Below are positions 51,874 through 60,223 of a stretch of 64,000 bases of DNA, one piece after another. Under the pieces are notes generated by a model. That model did not search any database. It was not told the DNA's origin and saw only the letters and a program-made list of their open reading frames with translations. Position numbers and translations under genes: made by a program. Each line of letters opens with the position of its first letter. The stretch's first letter is position 1. The DNA is from Candidatus Latescibacterota bacterium (GTDB lineage Bacteria; Krumholzibacteriota; Krumholzibacteriia; JACNKJ01): contig JACKDC010000002.1 in the NCBI GenBank assembly GCA_020633725.1, forward strand, positions 1 to 64,000, written 5' to 3'.

Positions 51874-52755
51874 ATGGCCACCCCCCCCAGCCTTCTCTTC
51901 GAGAAGACGCTGCAGTTCGAAGCGCGTCCCGAGCGCGTCTTCGCCGCCCTGTCCGAGGCCGAACAGCTCATCATCTGGTTCGCGGAGCAGGCCGAGGTGG
52001 CCGCGCGGCTTCACGGCGGCTACAGCTTCTGGGGCAAGTACACGCTCTGGAACGAGCGCCGCGTGTCGGGGGGGCAGTACATCACCCGCTTCGAGGCGCC
52101 CGGCCAGCTCTCCTTTCGCTGGGAGCTGGCGGCCCTGCCCACGGAGGTCCATCTGGACCTGGACGGCAGCGAGCGCCGCAGCACCCTGCGCCTGCGCCAC
52201 GAGCTGCTGGGCGAGCAGGCGGACGCCCACACCCGCGAGATGCTCGCCGACTTCTGGCGCATCGCCCTGCTCAACCTGGGCTGGTACCTGGAGACCGGCG
52301 GCCCGATGCTGCGCCTGGACTACACCCGCGTGCAGGGCGACGTGCACCTGGAGATGCCCCTCGCCGCCCCTCCGCCGCAGGTCTACCAGACCCTCACGCT
52401 GCCCGCGCGCATGGACGCCTGGCTCTCGCGCCAGGCCAAGGTCGAACTGCGGGTCGGGGGGATCTACGACTTCGGGTGGACGGAAACCGTGGACGGCCTG
52501 CCCGTCCCGGCCGGTCCCACGGTGCTCAAGGCGCTGGAGCAGGACAGCCTGCTCGCCTACGGCTGGCGCTGGCCCGGCCTCGCGGGCGAGACCCTGGTGC
52601 GCTGGACGCTGACGTCCGCCGGCTCCGGTTCGCTGGTCACCCTCGACCACGGCGGCTTCGCCCCCGACCGCGACTCCACCGACTACAAGCAGGGCTGGGG
52701 CGCCTTCCTCTGCCTGCTCAAGCTCTACCTGGAGCGCGGCCTGCGATGGGAGTGA
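51874..52755 (+). CDS. Tandem SRPBCC/AHSA1-like domain protein
   Basis: A 293-residue protein with two SRPBCC (START-like) domains. The first begins FEKTLQFEARPERVFAALSEAEQLIIWF, the second EMPLAAPPPQVYQTLTLPARMDAWL, each with the helix-grip pattern and a closing WGAFLCLLKLYLE-type helix. The fold binds hydrophobic ligands or acts as Hsp90 co-chaperone in AHSA1. Ligand unknown. ATG after GAGGACG. It lies 4 nt before the bactofilin-like gene. Confidence 0.85.
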   Translation: MATPPSLLFEKTLQFEARPERVFAALSEAEQLIIWFAEQAEVAARLHGGYSFWGKYTLWNERRVSGGQYITRFEAPGQLSFRWELAALPTEVHLDLDGSERRSTLRLRHELLGEQADAHTREMLADFWRIALLNLGWYLETGGPMLRLDYTRVQGDVHLEMPLAAPPPQVYQTLTLPARMDAWLSRQAKVELRVGGIYDFGWTETVDGLPVPAGPTVLKALEQDSLLAYGWRWPGLAGETLVRWTLTSAGSGSLVTLDHGGFAPDRDSTDYKQGWGAFLCLLKLYLERGLRWE

Positions 52756-52759
52756 CGCC

Positions 52760-53929
52760 GTGCGCCGGCTGACCGCGCTCCTGGGGCTCGCGCTGCTGCT
52801 GGCGTCCGCCCCGGCGAGCGGGTCGCCGCGGCGGCACGAGAACGTCACGCGCCTGGGCGAGAACGAGCGGCGCCGGCTGCCCACCGTGCTGTCCAATCAG
52901 CGCGTGGGCATGGACGGGCAGGTCGACGACCTCTTCCTCTTCGCGCAGTACGGCGAGGTGGCGGGCCGCGTGGACGACAACGTCTACGCCTTCTGCCAGA
53001 CCCTGGAGCTGAGCGGCACGGTGGGCGGGGACGTCTACGCCTTCTGCCAGACCCTGCGCATCCGCGGGCAGGTGGAGGGCGACGTCTACGTGGGCGGCGG
53101 TGAACTGCTGCTCGAGCCGGGCGCGGCGATCGGCGGCTGCCTGCTGGGCGGCGTGGGCGAGGGGAGCCTCGAGGGCCGCGTGGACGGGCCGGTGAAGCTC
53201 GGCGCCGGCGAGCTGTGGCTCAACGGCGAGCTGCTGAGCGAGGCCGAACTGGAGGTCGGCTCGCTCCGCCTGGGTCCGGCGGCGCTGCTGCGCGGCCGCG
53301 TCCAGTACGAGGCCGATGGGCCCGCGACGCTCGATCCCAACGCGCGGGTGGAGGGCGACTTCATCTACCGTGAGCACGTGACGCTGCGCGAGGACGACGC
53401 GCCGGCCACGCACGCCGACGTGGGCTGGCGCTTTCCGTGGAAGGGCACGCTGCTCTTCGCGTGGCGGGTGCTGAGCCTCTTCATCCTCGGGGCCGTGCTG
53501 CTGGCCGTCGGCGGCGCGCGCGCGCGACGTCCCAGCGAGCGCCTGGCGGCCCGGCCCGGCCTCAGCCTGGGCGTGGGCTTCGTGGTGGGCGTCACGCTGC
53601 CGGCGGCGAGCCTCATCGCGATGCTGCTGATCCTGCCCCTTCCTCTCGGCCTGGTGGGGCTGCTGACCTACGCGATCGGACTGGCGCTGGCCGGCCCGGT
53701 GGTGGGGCTCTGGCTGGGCGAGCGCCTGCTTGCCCTCGCCGGCCGTGCGCCGTCGGGCGCGCCGGGCTACGGTTCCCTCGCGCTGGGCATCCTGGCGATC
53801 GCGCTGCTCGGGCTGGTCCCCTACCTGGGCTGGCTCGTCCGCATCCTCGTGCTGCTGGCCGGGCTCGGCGCGTTGAGCCTGGCGCTGTGGCGCAAAGGAC
53901 AGGTGACGCCGGCGCCCGCGCTCCTGTAG
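52760..53929 (+). CDS. Exported bactofilin-like (polymer-forming) domain with C-terminal membrane helices
   Basis: A 389-residue protein. A signal peptide (LLGLALLLASAPASG) precedes a right-handed beta-helix of the polymer-forming/bactofilin type (VGMDGQVDDLFLFAQYGEV, NVYAFCQTLELSGTVGGDVYAFCQTLRIRGQVEGDVYVGG-like runs, here in part). From about residue 232 come four or five membrane helices (VLSLFILGAVLLAVGG, LIAMLLILPLPLGLVGLL, GILAIALLGLVPYLGWL). Classic bactofilins are cytoplasmic and soluble; this version is exported and membrane-anchored. GTG start. Confidence 0.8.
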   Translation: MRRLTALLGLALLLASAPASGSPRRHENVTRLGENERRRLPTVLSNQRVGMDGQVDDLFLFAQYGEVAGRVDDNVYAFCQTLELSGTVGGDVYAFCQTLRIRGQVEGDVYVGGGELLLEPGAAIGGCLLGGVGEGSLEGRVDGPVKLGAGELWLNGELLSEAELEVGSLRLGPAALLRGRVQYEADGPATLDPNARVEGDFIYREHVTLREDDAPATHADVGWRFPWKGTLLFAWRVLSLFILGAVLLAVGGARARRPSERLAARPGLSLGVGFVVGVTLPAASLIAMLLILPLPLGLVGLLTYAIGLALAGPVVGLWLGERLLALAGRAPSGAPGYGSLALGILAIALLGLVPYLGWLVRILVLLAGLGALSLALWRKGQVTPAPALL

Positions 53930-53953
53930 GCTCGCGGACACCGGAGGACAGCC

Positions 53954-54607
53954 ATGGACTTCAGCGCCGCCGACGAGAAGCGCATCCAGACCGCCGCCGA
54001 ACAGCTCGAGGCGCGCACGGGCGTCGAGGTGCTGGCGATGGTCGTGGGCAAGAGCGACCACTACCCCGAGCTGCCGTGGAAGGCCTTCGGCCTCGGCGCG
54101 TCGCTGGCCGCGCTGGCCGTGACGATCCGCGCCGTGCTCGACCCGCCCTGGTTCCTCCCCGCGGACGGCGCGCTGACGGCCCTCACCGTGATCGCGGTGG
54201 GCGCGCTCGCCGCGCTGCTGCTGCCTGCGCTGCCTCCCCTCGCGCGCCGACTCGTGAACCGCGCCCGGCTGGCGGGCGAGGTGGAGCAGTACGCGCGCGG
54301 CGTGTTCCTGGAGCGCGAGCTCTTCGCCACGGGCGAGCGTCGCGCGGTGCTGCTGCTGGTGAGTCTCTTCGAGCGGCAGGCGGTGGTGCTGCCGGATCGC
54401 GGGCTGCACGCCGCGCTGGACGCCGCGGCGCTCGAGTCCGTGCTCGCGGCCATGCGGGCGCCCCTCGGGCGCGGCGATCGCGCGAATGCCCTGCTGTCGG
54501 GACTGGCGGCGCTGGAGCGGACGCTGCTCGCAGCCGGCCTTCGCGGCCCGGCGCCGGCGGACGCGATCCCCGACGAGCTCGCCCTGGACCCGGGGGTGGA
54601 GCCGTGA
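53954..54607 (+). CDS. TPM-domain membrane protein
   Basis: A 217-residue protein with a TPM/TLP18.3-like domain split by two membrane helices: DEKRIQTAAEQLEARTGVEVLAMVVG, then FGLGASLAALAVTIRAVL and ALTVIAVGALAALLLPAL, then RAVLLLVSLFERQAVVLPDRGL. This is the second TPM type that commonly pairs with YgcG-like proteins. It overlaps the next gene by 4 nt. Function unknown. Confidence 0.82.
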   Translation: MDFSAADEKRIQTAAEQLEARTGVEVLAMVVGKSDHYPELPWKAFGLGASLAALAVTIRAVLDPPWFLPADGALTALTVIAVGALAALLLPALPPLARRLVNRARLAGEVEQYARGVFLERELFATGERRAVLLLVSLFERQAVVLPDRGLHAALDAAALESVLAAMRAPLGRGDRANALLSGLAALERTLLAAGLRGPAPADAIPDELALDPGVEP

Positions 54608-55560
54608 AGGCGCTGCTGGGCCGCCTGACGCTCGCCGCCGCGCTGCTCGGCGCCGCCGCGACGGCCACCCTCGCGCGCGTGGAGGTGCCCTATCTCACCG
54701 GGCGCGTCGTGGACACGGCCGAGGTCCTGAGCCCCGCCGCCCGCGGGGAGATCACGGCGCTCCTGCGCGCGCACGAGGAGAAGACCGGCGACCAGATCGC
54801 CGTGCTCACCCTCCCGAGTCTCGAGGACGAGAGCGTCGAGGACTTTGCCGTGCGCGTCTTCGAGGCCTGGCGGCTCGGGCAGGCCCAGCGGGACAACGGC
54901 GTGCTGGTGGTGGTGGCCGTCGAGGACCGGCGCATGCGCATCGAGGTGGGCTACGGCCTCGAGCCGACGCTCACGGATCTGGCGGCCGGGCGCATCATCC
55001 GCGGCGCCATGACGCCGCGCTTCCGCGAGGGCGACTACGACGGCGGTGTGAAGGCCGGCGCGGAGGCCATCGTCGCCGTGCTCGAAGGCGGCGAGGCGCC
55101 CGACGAGCCGGAGTCTGCCCAGGGCAAGCCCTCGGGCCTCCACTTCGACGGCCCCGACCTCTCGATCATCGAGCGCATCCTGATGGGTGCCTTCATCTTC
55201 GGGATCATCGGCCTCTTCACCGTGATCGGCGTGCTCACGCCGGGCATGGGCTGGTTCCTCTACTTCTTCCTGATCCCCTTCTGGGCGACCTTCCCGATGG
55301 TCATCGTCGGCACCCGCGGCGCCTTCGTGCTCTTGATCACCTACCTGGTGCTCTTCCCCATCGTGAAGCTGTCCCTGCGCCGCAAGGCGTGGTACGCGCG
55401 CGCGTCCCGCGACCTCAAGACCAAGGGCAAGGCCAAGGTGGGTGGCTGGACCTTCACGTCCGGCGGCTCGTCGGGCGGCAGCTCCTGGAGTTCGGGCGGC
55501 AGCAGCTTCTCGGGCGGCGGCGGCAGTTCCGGGGGCGGCGGGGCGTCGGGCAGCTGGTAG
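54604..55560 (+). CDS. YgcG-type TPM-domain protein with Gly/Ser-rich tail
   Basis: A 318-residue exported protein. After a signal peptide, the TPM domain reads VVDTAEVLSPAARGEITALL, QIAVLTLPSLEDESVEDFAV, DNGVLVVVAVEDRRMRIEVGYGLEP. Two or three membrane helices follow (GAFIFGIIGLFTVIGVL, FLYFFLIPFW, VLLITYLVLFPIV). The tail is Gly/Ser-rich (SSGGSSWSSGGSSFSGGG), typical of YgcG proteins. These often sit with LemA, which is absent here. GTG start overlapping the upstream stop. Confidence 0.88.
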   Translation: MKALLGRLTLAAALLGAAATATLARVEVPYLTGRVVDTAEVLSPAARGEITALLRAHEEKTGDQIAVLTLPSLEDESVEDFAVRVFEAWRLGQAQRDNGVLVVVAVEDRRMRIEVGYGLEPTLTDLAAGRIIRGAMTPRFREGDYDGGVKAGAEAIVAVLEGGEAPDEPESAQGKPSGLHFDGPDLSIIERILMGAFIFGIIGLFTVIGVLTPGMGWFLYFFLIPFWATFPMVIVGTRGAFVLLITYLVLFPIVKLSLRRKAWYARASRDLKTKGKAKVGGWTFTSGGSSGGSSWSSGGSSFSGGGGSSGGGGASGSW

Positions 55561-55581
55561 GACTTCCCGGCAGATGACCTC

Positions 55582-55609
55582 TTGCGCAATTTCTTGGCGC
55601 GCCTAGAAT
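55582..55609 (+). promoter_or_regulatory. Putative promoter of the TetR/Lol-like operon
   Basis: TTGCGC (55582-55587), 16-nt spacer, TAGAAT (55604-55609), the -10 matching 5 of 6. It abuts the palindrome at 55610-55629, so a bound repressor would cover the transcription start. Confidence 0.6.
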
Positions 55610-55629
55610 ATGACTGACCGGTCAGTCAT
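55610..55629. promoter_or_regulatory. Perfect 20-bp palindrome, probable TetR-family operator
   Basis: ATGACTGACCGGTCAGTCAT equals its own reverse complement. It starts right after the -10 box and lies 30 nt before the TetR ATG. The TGAC-CGGTCA core is common among TetR-family operators, so autoregulation is likely. Confidence 0.8.
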
Positions 55630-55658
55630 TTTCGGCCAACGGCAAGAAAAAGCAGGAC

Positions 55659-56294
55659 ATGGACTTCTCCGCCTCCAAGCGCGAACGCAGGGCCACCGCC
55701 ATCCTGGCGGCCGCCGCGCACGTCTTCGCCCGCCGCGGCCTCAAGGCCAGCACCATGGACGAGATCGCCCGCGCCGCCGGCGTCGCCAAGGGCACCCTCT
55801 ACCTCTACCACCCGAGCAAGCAGGAGCTCTTCGTCGCGGTCTTCGACGGCCTCTTCCGCCAGCTGACCGAGCGGATGCAGGAGCGCCTCGACACGGACGG
55901 CGGCCGCCCGGTGGCCGAGCAGCTCCGCGGACTGGTGGCCGACGTCTTCGCCTGGGACGACCGCTTCCTGGAACTGCTCCCCCTGTGGCTGGAGTTCTGG
56001 GCGGCGGCGGGCAGCGGTGACCTGCGGGAGCGCATGACCACGTCGTTGCGGGGGATCTACGAGGACGTGATCGCCCCCGTGGGCGGCCTCCTCGCCCGCG
56101 GCCAGGCGACGGGCGAGTTCCGTCCCGACTTCGATCCGCGCGCCCACGCCGCCGTGCTGATGGGGGCCATCGACGGCCTCTTCCTGCAGGCGATGTTCCA
56201 GGTCGCCAGCGATCCGCGCGCGGCCCTGGAGGACTTCCTCGACAGCGCGCTGCGCGGAATGCGCGCCGCGCCCGGCAAAGGAGGCACAGCATGA
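55659..56294 (+). CDS. TetR/AcrR-family transcriptional repressor
   Basis: A 211-residue regulator. The N-terminal helix-turn-helix is ATILAAAAHVFARRGLKAST to MDEIARAAGVAKGTLYLYHPSKQELF (residues about 10-56), followed by a ligand-binding domain resembling TetR_C family members. It presumably binds the palindrome immediately upstream and controls the transporter genes that follow; its last 4 nt overlap the LolA-like gene, so it is in the operon it regulates. Ligand unknown. Confidence 0.93.
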   Translation: MDFSASKRERRATAILAAAAHVFARRGLKASTMDEIARAAGVAKGTLYLYHPSKQELFVAVFDGLFRQLTERMQERLDTDGGRPVAEQLRGLVADVFAWDDRFLELLPLWLEFWAAAGSGDLRERMTTSLRGIYEDVIAPVGGLLARGQATGEFRPDFDPRAHAAVLMGAIDGLFLQAMFQVASDPRAALEDFLDSALRGMRAAPGKGGTA

Positions 56295-57052
56295 CACGAC
56301 TCTCCCGCGCAGCTGCCCTGGCCGCGCTCCTCGTGGCCGCCGCGGGAGCCGCCGGCGCCGAGCAGGCTCGGCCCGATCCCGCGGAGCTGAGCCGCGAGCT
56401 CGATCAGCTCTACCGCGCGGACACCAGCCACGGGCGGATGTCCATGGAGGTTGTCACGCCCAACTACACCCGCGATCTCGACATGGAGTTCTGGTCGCGC
56501 GGGCTGGACTACACGCTCGTGCGCATCCTCGCGCCGCTCAAGGAGAAGGGCGTGAGCAGCCTGAAGCGCGACACCGAGATGTGGAACTACCTGCCCAAGA
56601 TCGACAAGACCCTGCGCGTGCCGCCGTCCATGATGATGGGCTCCTGGATGGGCAGCGACTTCACCAACGACGACCTCATGCGCGAGACCAGCTGGGAGAA
56701 GGACTACAGCGTGGCCTACGGCGACGCGGGCGCCGACACGCTCCGCCTTGTCTACACGCCGCTGCCGAGCGCGCCGGTCACCTGGCAGCGCGTGCTCGTG
56801 TCCTTCGACGCGGCCAGCCACCTGCCGCTGAGCGTGGACTACGTCGACGAGAAGGACCGCCTCGCCCGCCGCCTCGAGTACTCGAACGTCACGCTGCTGG
56901 GCGGGCGACGCCAGCCCAGCGTCATGACCCTCACCCCGCTCAGCGACGACAAGCGCGGCCACCGCACCACCGTCACCTACGAATCGCTGGAGCTGGACCT
57001 CCCGGTGCCCGAGTCCACCTTCTCGCTGCAGCGCCTGCGCGAGGGGGACTGA
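56291..57052 (+). CDS. Outer-membrane-lipoprotein-sorting (LolA-like) periplasmic protein
   Basis: A 253-residue exported protein of the LolA-like family PF17131. Signal peptide to about residue 22 (AGAAGA). Family block RILAPLKEKGVSSLKR, MWNYLPKIDKTLRVPPSMMM, GSWMGSDFTNDDL is intact. These proteins are open beta-barrels that carry lipid or lipoprotein across the periplasm. It is followed at once by two permeases and an ATPase. ATG after AAAGGAGG, overlapping the TetR stop. Confidence 0.88.
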   Translation: MTRLSRAAALAALLVAAAGAAGAEQARPDPAELSRELDQLYRADTSHGRMSMEVVTPNYTRDLDMEFWSRGLDYTLVRILAPLKEKGVSSLKRDTEMWNYLPKIDKTLRVPPSMMMGSWMGSDFTNDDLMRETSWEKDYSVAYGDAGADTLRLVYTPLPSAPVTWQRVLVSFDAASHLPLSVDYVDEKDRLARRLEYSNVTLLGGRRQPSVMTLTPLSDDKRGHRTTVTYESLELDLPVPESTFSLQRLREGD

Positions 57053-57053
57053 G

Positions 57054-58274
57054 ATGCTCTCGGTGGCCAATCGCCTCGGCGTGCGCAACCTGTGGCGCCG
57101 GCGTCGCCGCAGCGTGCTCACCTGGCTGATGATCGCGGCGGGCACGACCCTGGTCGTCTTCACGGTGGGCCTGTCCGAGGGCACCTACAAGCAGATGATC
57201 GACCTCGCCACGCGCGGCAGCACGGGACAGTTCCAGCTCCAGGCGGAGGGCTTCCTCGACAAGCCGTCGCTCTTCCGCAACATCGCCGCCGACGACTCCC
57301 TCGCCCGCGCGCTCGCCGCCCGCCCCGAGGTCAAGGCCATCACGCCGCGGCTCGAGACCGCGGGGCTGCTGGCGGCGGGCGTCCGCAGCACGGGCGTGAT
57401 GCTCGTGGGCGTGGACCCTGTGCGTGAGGGCGAGGTGACGTCCCTGCCCGGCACCGTCGTGGAGGGCGCCTGGCTGGACCCCGCGGCGCCGGGGGGCGAC
57501 ACGCCGCCGCTGCTGCTCGGCCGCGGCCTGGCGCTCCGCCTCGGCGTGGCCCTCGGCGACACGCTGAGCTTCGTGAGCCAGGCGGCGGACGGTTCCATCG
57601 CCGCGCAGCTCTACCTGCTCACGGGCCTGATCGCCACCGGCGCCCAGGAGGCCGACGCGTCGCTGGCCGTCGCGCGCATCGGAGATCTGCAGGAGCTGCT
57701 GGTGCTGCCGGGCCGCGCGCACCGTCTCGTGGGCACGCTGCACCGGCTGGGCGAGCTCGACCACCTGCTCGCCACCTTCGATCCCGGTCCGGGGCGGCGC
57801 CTGCTCGGCTGGCCCACCCTGCTGCCCGACCTGCACAGCAGCATCCAGGCGGACCGCGCCGGCGGACGCATCTCGCTGGCCATCCTCATCGCGGTGGCGC
57901 TGCTGGGCGTGGGCAACACCATGCTGATGTCCGTCTTCGAGCGCACCAAGGAGTTCGGCGTGATGCTGGCGCTGGGCACCGCGCCCGGACGCCTCGTGCG
58001 CGCCGTGCTCTGGGAGGCCTTCTGGTTGTCGCTGGGCGGCGTGCTCGCGGGCGTGCTCGTCGGGACCGTCATCAACCTGCGCGTCGCGCTGCCGGTGGGC
58101 AGCGAGCCCATCGAGTTCGGCGGCGTGGCGCTGAGCGTGATGCACGCGGCGAACACGGTGCAGGGCAACGTCGTCTACCCCTTGATCATCTTCGGCGCGG
58201 GGCTGGTCGCCGGCCTGCTGCCCGCGCTGCGGGCGGCGAGGCTCGCGCCCGTGGAAGCGCTGAGCCACCACTGA
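57054..58274 (+). CDS. FtsX/MacB-type ABC transporter permease 1 (LolC/E-like)
   Basis: A 406-residue inner-membrane permease. N-terminal helix (VLTWLMIAAGTTLVVFTVGL), a periplasmic MacB_PCD domain of about 230 residues (AITPRLETAGLL, SLPGTVVEGAW, LGRGLALRLGVALGDTL), then three FtsX helices (ISLAILIAVALLGVGNTMLM, ERTKEFGVMLALGTAPGRLV). This is the LolC/LolE layout. ATG 1 nt after the LolA-like stop. Confidence 0.9.
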   Translation: MLSVANRLGVRNLWRRRRRSVLTWLMIAAGTTLVVFTVGLSEGTYKQMIDLATRGSTGQFQLQAEGFLDKPSLFRNIAADDSLARALAARPEVKAITPRLETAGLLAAGVRSTGVMLVGVDPVREGEVTSLPGTVVEGAWLDPAAPGGDTPPLLLGRGLALRLGVALGDTLSFVSQAADGSIAAQLYLLTGLIATGAQEADASLAVARIGDLQELLVLPGRAHRLVGTLHRLGELDHLLATFDPGPGRRLLGWPTLLPDLHSSIQADRAGGRISLAILIAVALLGVGNTMLMSVFERTKEFGVMLALGTAPGRLVRAVLWEAFWLSLGGVLAGVLVGTVINLRVALPVGSEPIEFGGVALSVMHAANTVQGNVVYPLIIFGAGLVAGLLPALRAARLAPVEALSHH

Positions 58275-58293
58275 GAGCGCACGAGGAGACCCG

Positions 58294-59508
58294 ATGACCA
58301 CTCTCCGCATGGCCTGGCGCAACCTCTGGCGCAATGGACGCCGCACGCTGATCACGGGCAGCGCGATCGGTCTGGGTCTGGCCGCGATGATCTTCTGGCT
58401 CGGCCTGCAGAACGGCATGAACCGCTACCTGCAGCGTTCGGTGACGAGTTCCTACCTGGGCGACGCGCAGATCCACGCGGACGGCTACCGCGAGACCCGC
58501 GAGGCCGCGCGGGTGATCCCGAACGCCGAGGCGGTGCTCGCCCGCGCGGACTCGCTGCCGGCGGTGAGCGCGGCGAGCCCGCGACTGCTGGCCAACGGGC
58601 TCGTCGCCATCGGCGACCGGGCCGCGCCGGTGGAGCTCGTGGGCATCGACCCGGCGCGCGAGCGGCGCGTCACCGACTGGGCCGACCGCCTGCTGAGCGG
58701 AGCCTACCCCGATGGTCCCCGCGGCGCGCTGCTGGGCCGGGACCTGGCGGATCAGCTCGAGGTGGAGCCCGGCAGCCGTCTCGTGCTCACGCTGGCCGAC
58801 GAGACCACGGGCGAGCTGAACAGCGTGCTGCTGCGCGTCGCTGGGATCGTCTACACGGGCAATCCCTTCCTCGACAAGGGCACGCTGATCCTCGACCGCC
58901 ATACGCTGGGGACGGCCCTGGGCCTGCCGAACGCCATGCACGAGATCGCGCTGCGCCTCGCGGTGAACACCGACCAGGCGCCGGTCATGGACGCCGCGCT
59001 CGCGCCCCTGCGCGCGCCGGGCCTGGACGTCGCCCAGTGGCTCCAGCTCTCGCCCTCGCTCGCCGGCATCCGCGAGCTGCAGGACCTCTACTACGCCATC
59101 ACGCTGCTGGTGGTCTTCGCGATCATCGCGCTGGGCATCGTGAACACGCTGGCGATGTCCCTGGCCGAGCGGACCTGGGAGTTCGGCGTGCTGCGCGCCA
59201 TCGGCACGAGCCCGGGACGGCTGGCGGGCCTGATCTTCGCCGAGGCGGCGAGCCTCGGGGTGATCGGCGCGGCGCTGGGCCTGGCGCTGGGGGCCGTCAC
59301 GCATGCCGTGATCTCGCGGCACGGCCTCTGGCTCGGGGGCTTCCAGGTGGCGGGCGTGAACTTCGAGTCGCGAGTCTACACGGAACTCACCCTGCCGCCG
59401 GTGCTGCTGGTGGCCGTGATCTTCGTGGCCCTGAGCACGCTGACGGGGCTGAGCACGGCGCTGCGCGCCGCGCACGTGCAGCCGGCCAGCGCGCTGCGGG
59501 AACTGTGA
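58294..59508 (+). CDS. FtsX/MacB-type ABC transporter permease 2 (LolC/E-like)
   Basis: A 404-residue permease of the same design as its neighbour: N-terminal helix (LITGSAIGLGLAAMIFWLGL), periplasmic MacB_PCD domain (VSAASPRLLANGLVAIGD, LLGRDLADQLEVEPGSRL), and a C-terminal FtsX helix trio (ALGIVNTLAMSLAERTWEFGVL, RAIGTSPGRLAGLIFAEAAS). The two permeases share only the general layout, so they probably form a heterodimer as LolC/LolE do. ATG after GAGGAG. Confidence 0.9.
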   Translation: MTTLRMAWRNLWRNGRRTLITGSAIGLGLAAMIFWLGLQNGMNRYLQRSVTSSYLGDAQIHADGYRETREAARVIPNAEAVLARADSLPAVSAASPRLLANGLVAIGDRAAPVELVGIDPARERRVTDWADRLLSGAYPDGPRGALLGRDLADQLEVEPGSRLVLTLADETTGELNSVLLRVAGIVYTGNPFLDKGTLILDRHTLGTALGLPNAMHEIALRLAVNTDQAPVMDAALAPLRAPGLDVAQWLQLSPSLAGIRELQDLYYAITLLVVFAIIALGIVNTLAMSLAERTWEFGVLRAIGTSPGRLAGLIFAEAASLGVIGAALGLALGAVTHAVISRHGLWLGGFQVAGVNFESRVYTELTLPPVLLVAVIFVALSTLTGLSTALRAAHVQPASALREL

Positions 59509-59518
59509 AAGGACTGCC

Positions 59519-60223
59519 ATGGACATCGTCGTCGAACTGAAGGGCGCCACCCGCCGCTACGTGAGCAAGGGCGAGACGGTCCTCGCGCTGGACCACGTCG
59601 ACCTCAGCGTGACCGCCGGCGAGTTCCTCGCGCTGGCGGGGCCGTCGGGCTCGGGCAAGTCGACCCTGCTCAACCTGGTGGGCGGACTCGATCGGCCGAG
59701 CGAGGGGCGCGTGATCGTCGAAGGGCGCGACCTGGGCGCGCTCTCGGGCAAGGCGCTGGCGGCGCTGCGGCGCGAGCGGTTGGGCTTCGTGTTCCAGTCC
59801 TACAACCTGGTGCCGGTGCTCAGCGCGGTGGAGAACGTGGAGTACGTCATGCTGATCCAGGGCCGCCCGGCCGCCGAGCGGCGCGCGCGGGCGATGGAGG
59901 TGTTGCAGGAGGTGGGGCTGGCGGGCATGGAGCACCGGCGGCCCGCGTCGATGTCGGGCGGGCAGCAGCAGCGCGTGGCGGTGGCGCGGGCCATCGCGGC
60001 GCGGCCGGCTCTGGTGCTGGCCGACGAGCCCACGGCCAACCTCGACACGGCCACGGGCGACGCGCTGCTCGACCTGATGGCGTCCCTGAACGCCCGCTAC
60101 GGAACGACCTTCATCTTCTCCACCCACGACACGCGCATCATGGAGCGCGCGAGCCGGCTGGTGCGCCTGCGCGACGGGCGCGTGGCCAGCGACGAGCGCC
60201 ACTCCGCGGTGGTGCCGGCGTGA
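59519..60223 (+). CDS. LolD/MacB-type ABC transporter ATPase
   Basis: A 234-residue cytoplasmic ATPase. Walker A LAGPSGSGKSTLLNLVGGL, Q-loop FVFQSYNLVPVLSAVENV, signature MSGGQQQRVAVARAI, Walker B ALVLADEPTANLD, and the H-loop FIFSTHD. The layout is that of LolD/FtsE/MacB ATPases that drive FtsX-fold permeases. ATG after AAAGGA. The stop overlaps the outer-membrane barrel gene by 4 nt. Confidence 0.95.
   Translation: MDIVVELKGATRRYVSKGETVLALDHVDLSVTAGEFLALAGPSGSGKSTLLNLVGGLDRPSEGRVIVEGRDLGALSGKALAALRRERLGFVFQSYNLVPVLSAVENVEYVMLIQGRPAAERRARAMEVLQEVGLAGMEHRRPASMSGGQQQRVAVARAIAARPALVLADEPTANLDTATGDALLDLMASLNARYGTTFIFSTHDTRIMERASRLVRLRDGRVASDERHSAVVPA

Noticed and set aside
48348..52772. A 1474-codon open frame on the plus strand in another phase
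   Set aside because: It overlaps the activase and SRPBCC genes out of phase; its product is Arg/Gly/Pro/Ala low-complexity text with no domain.
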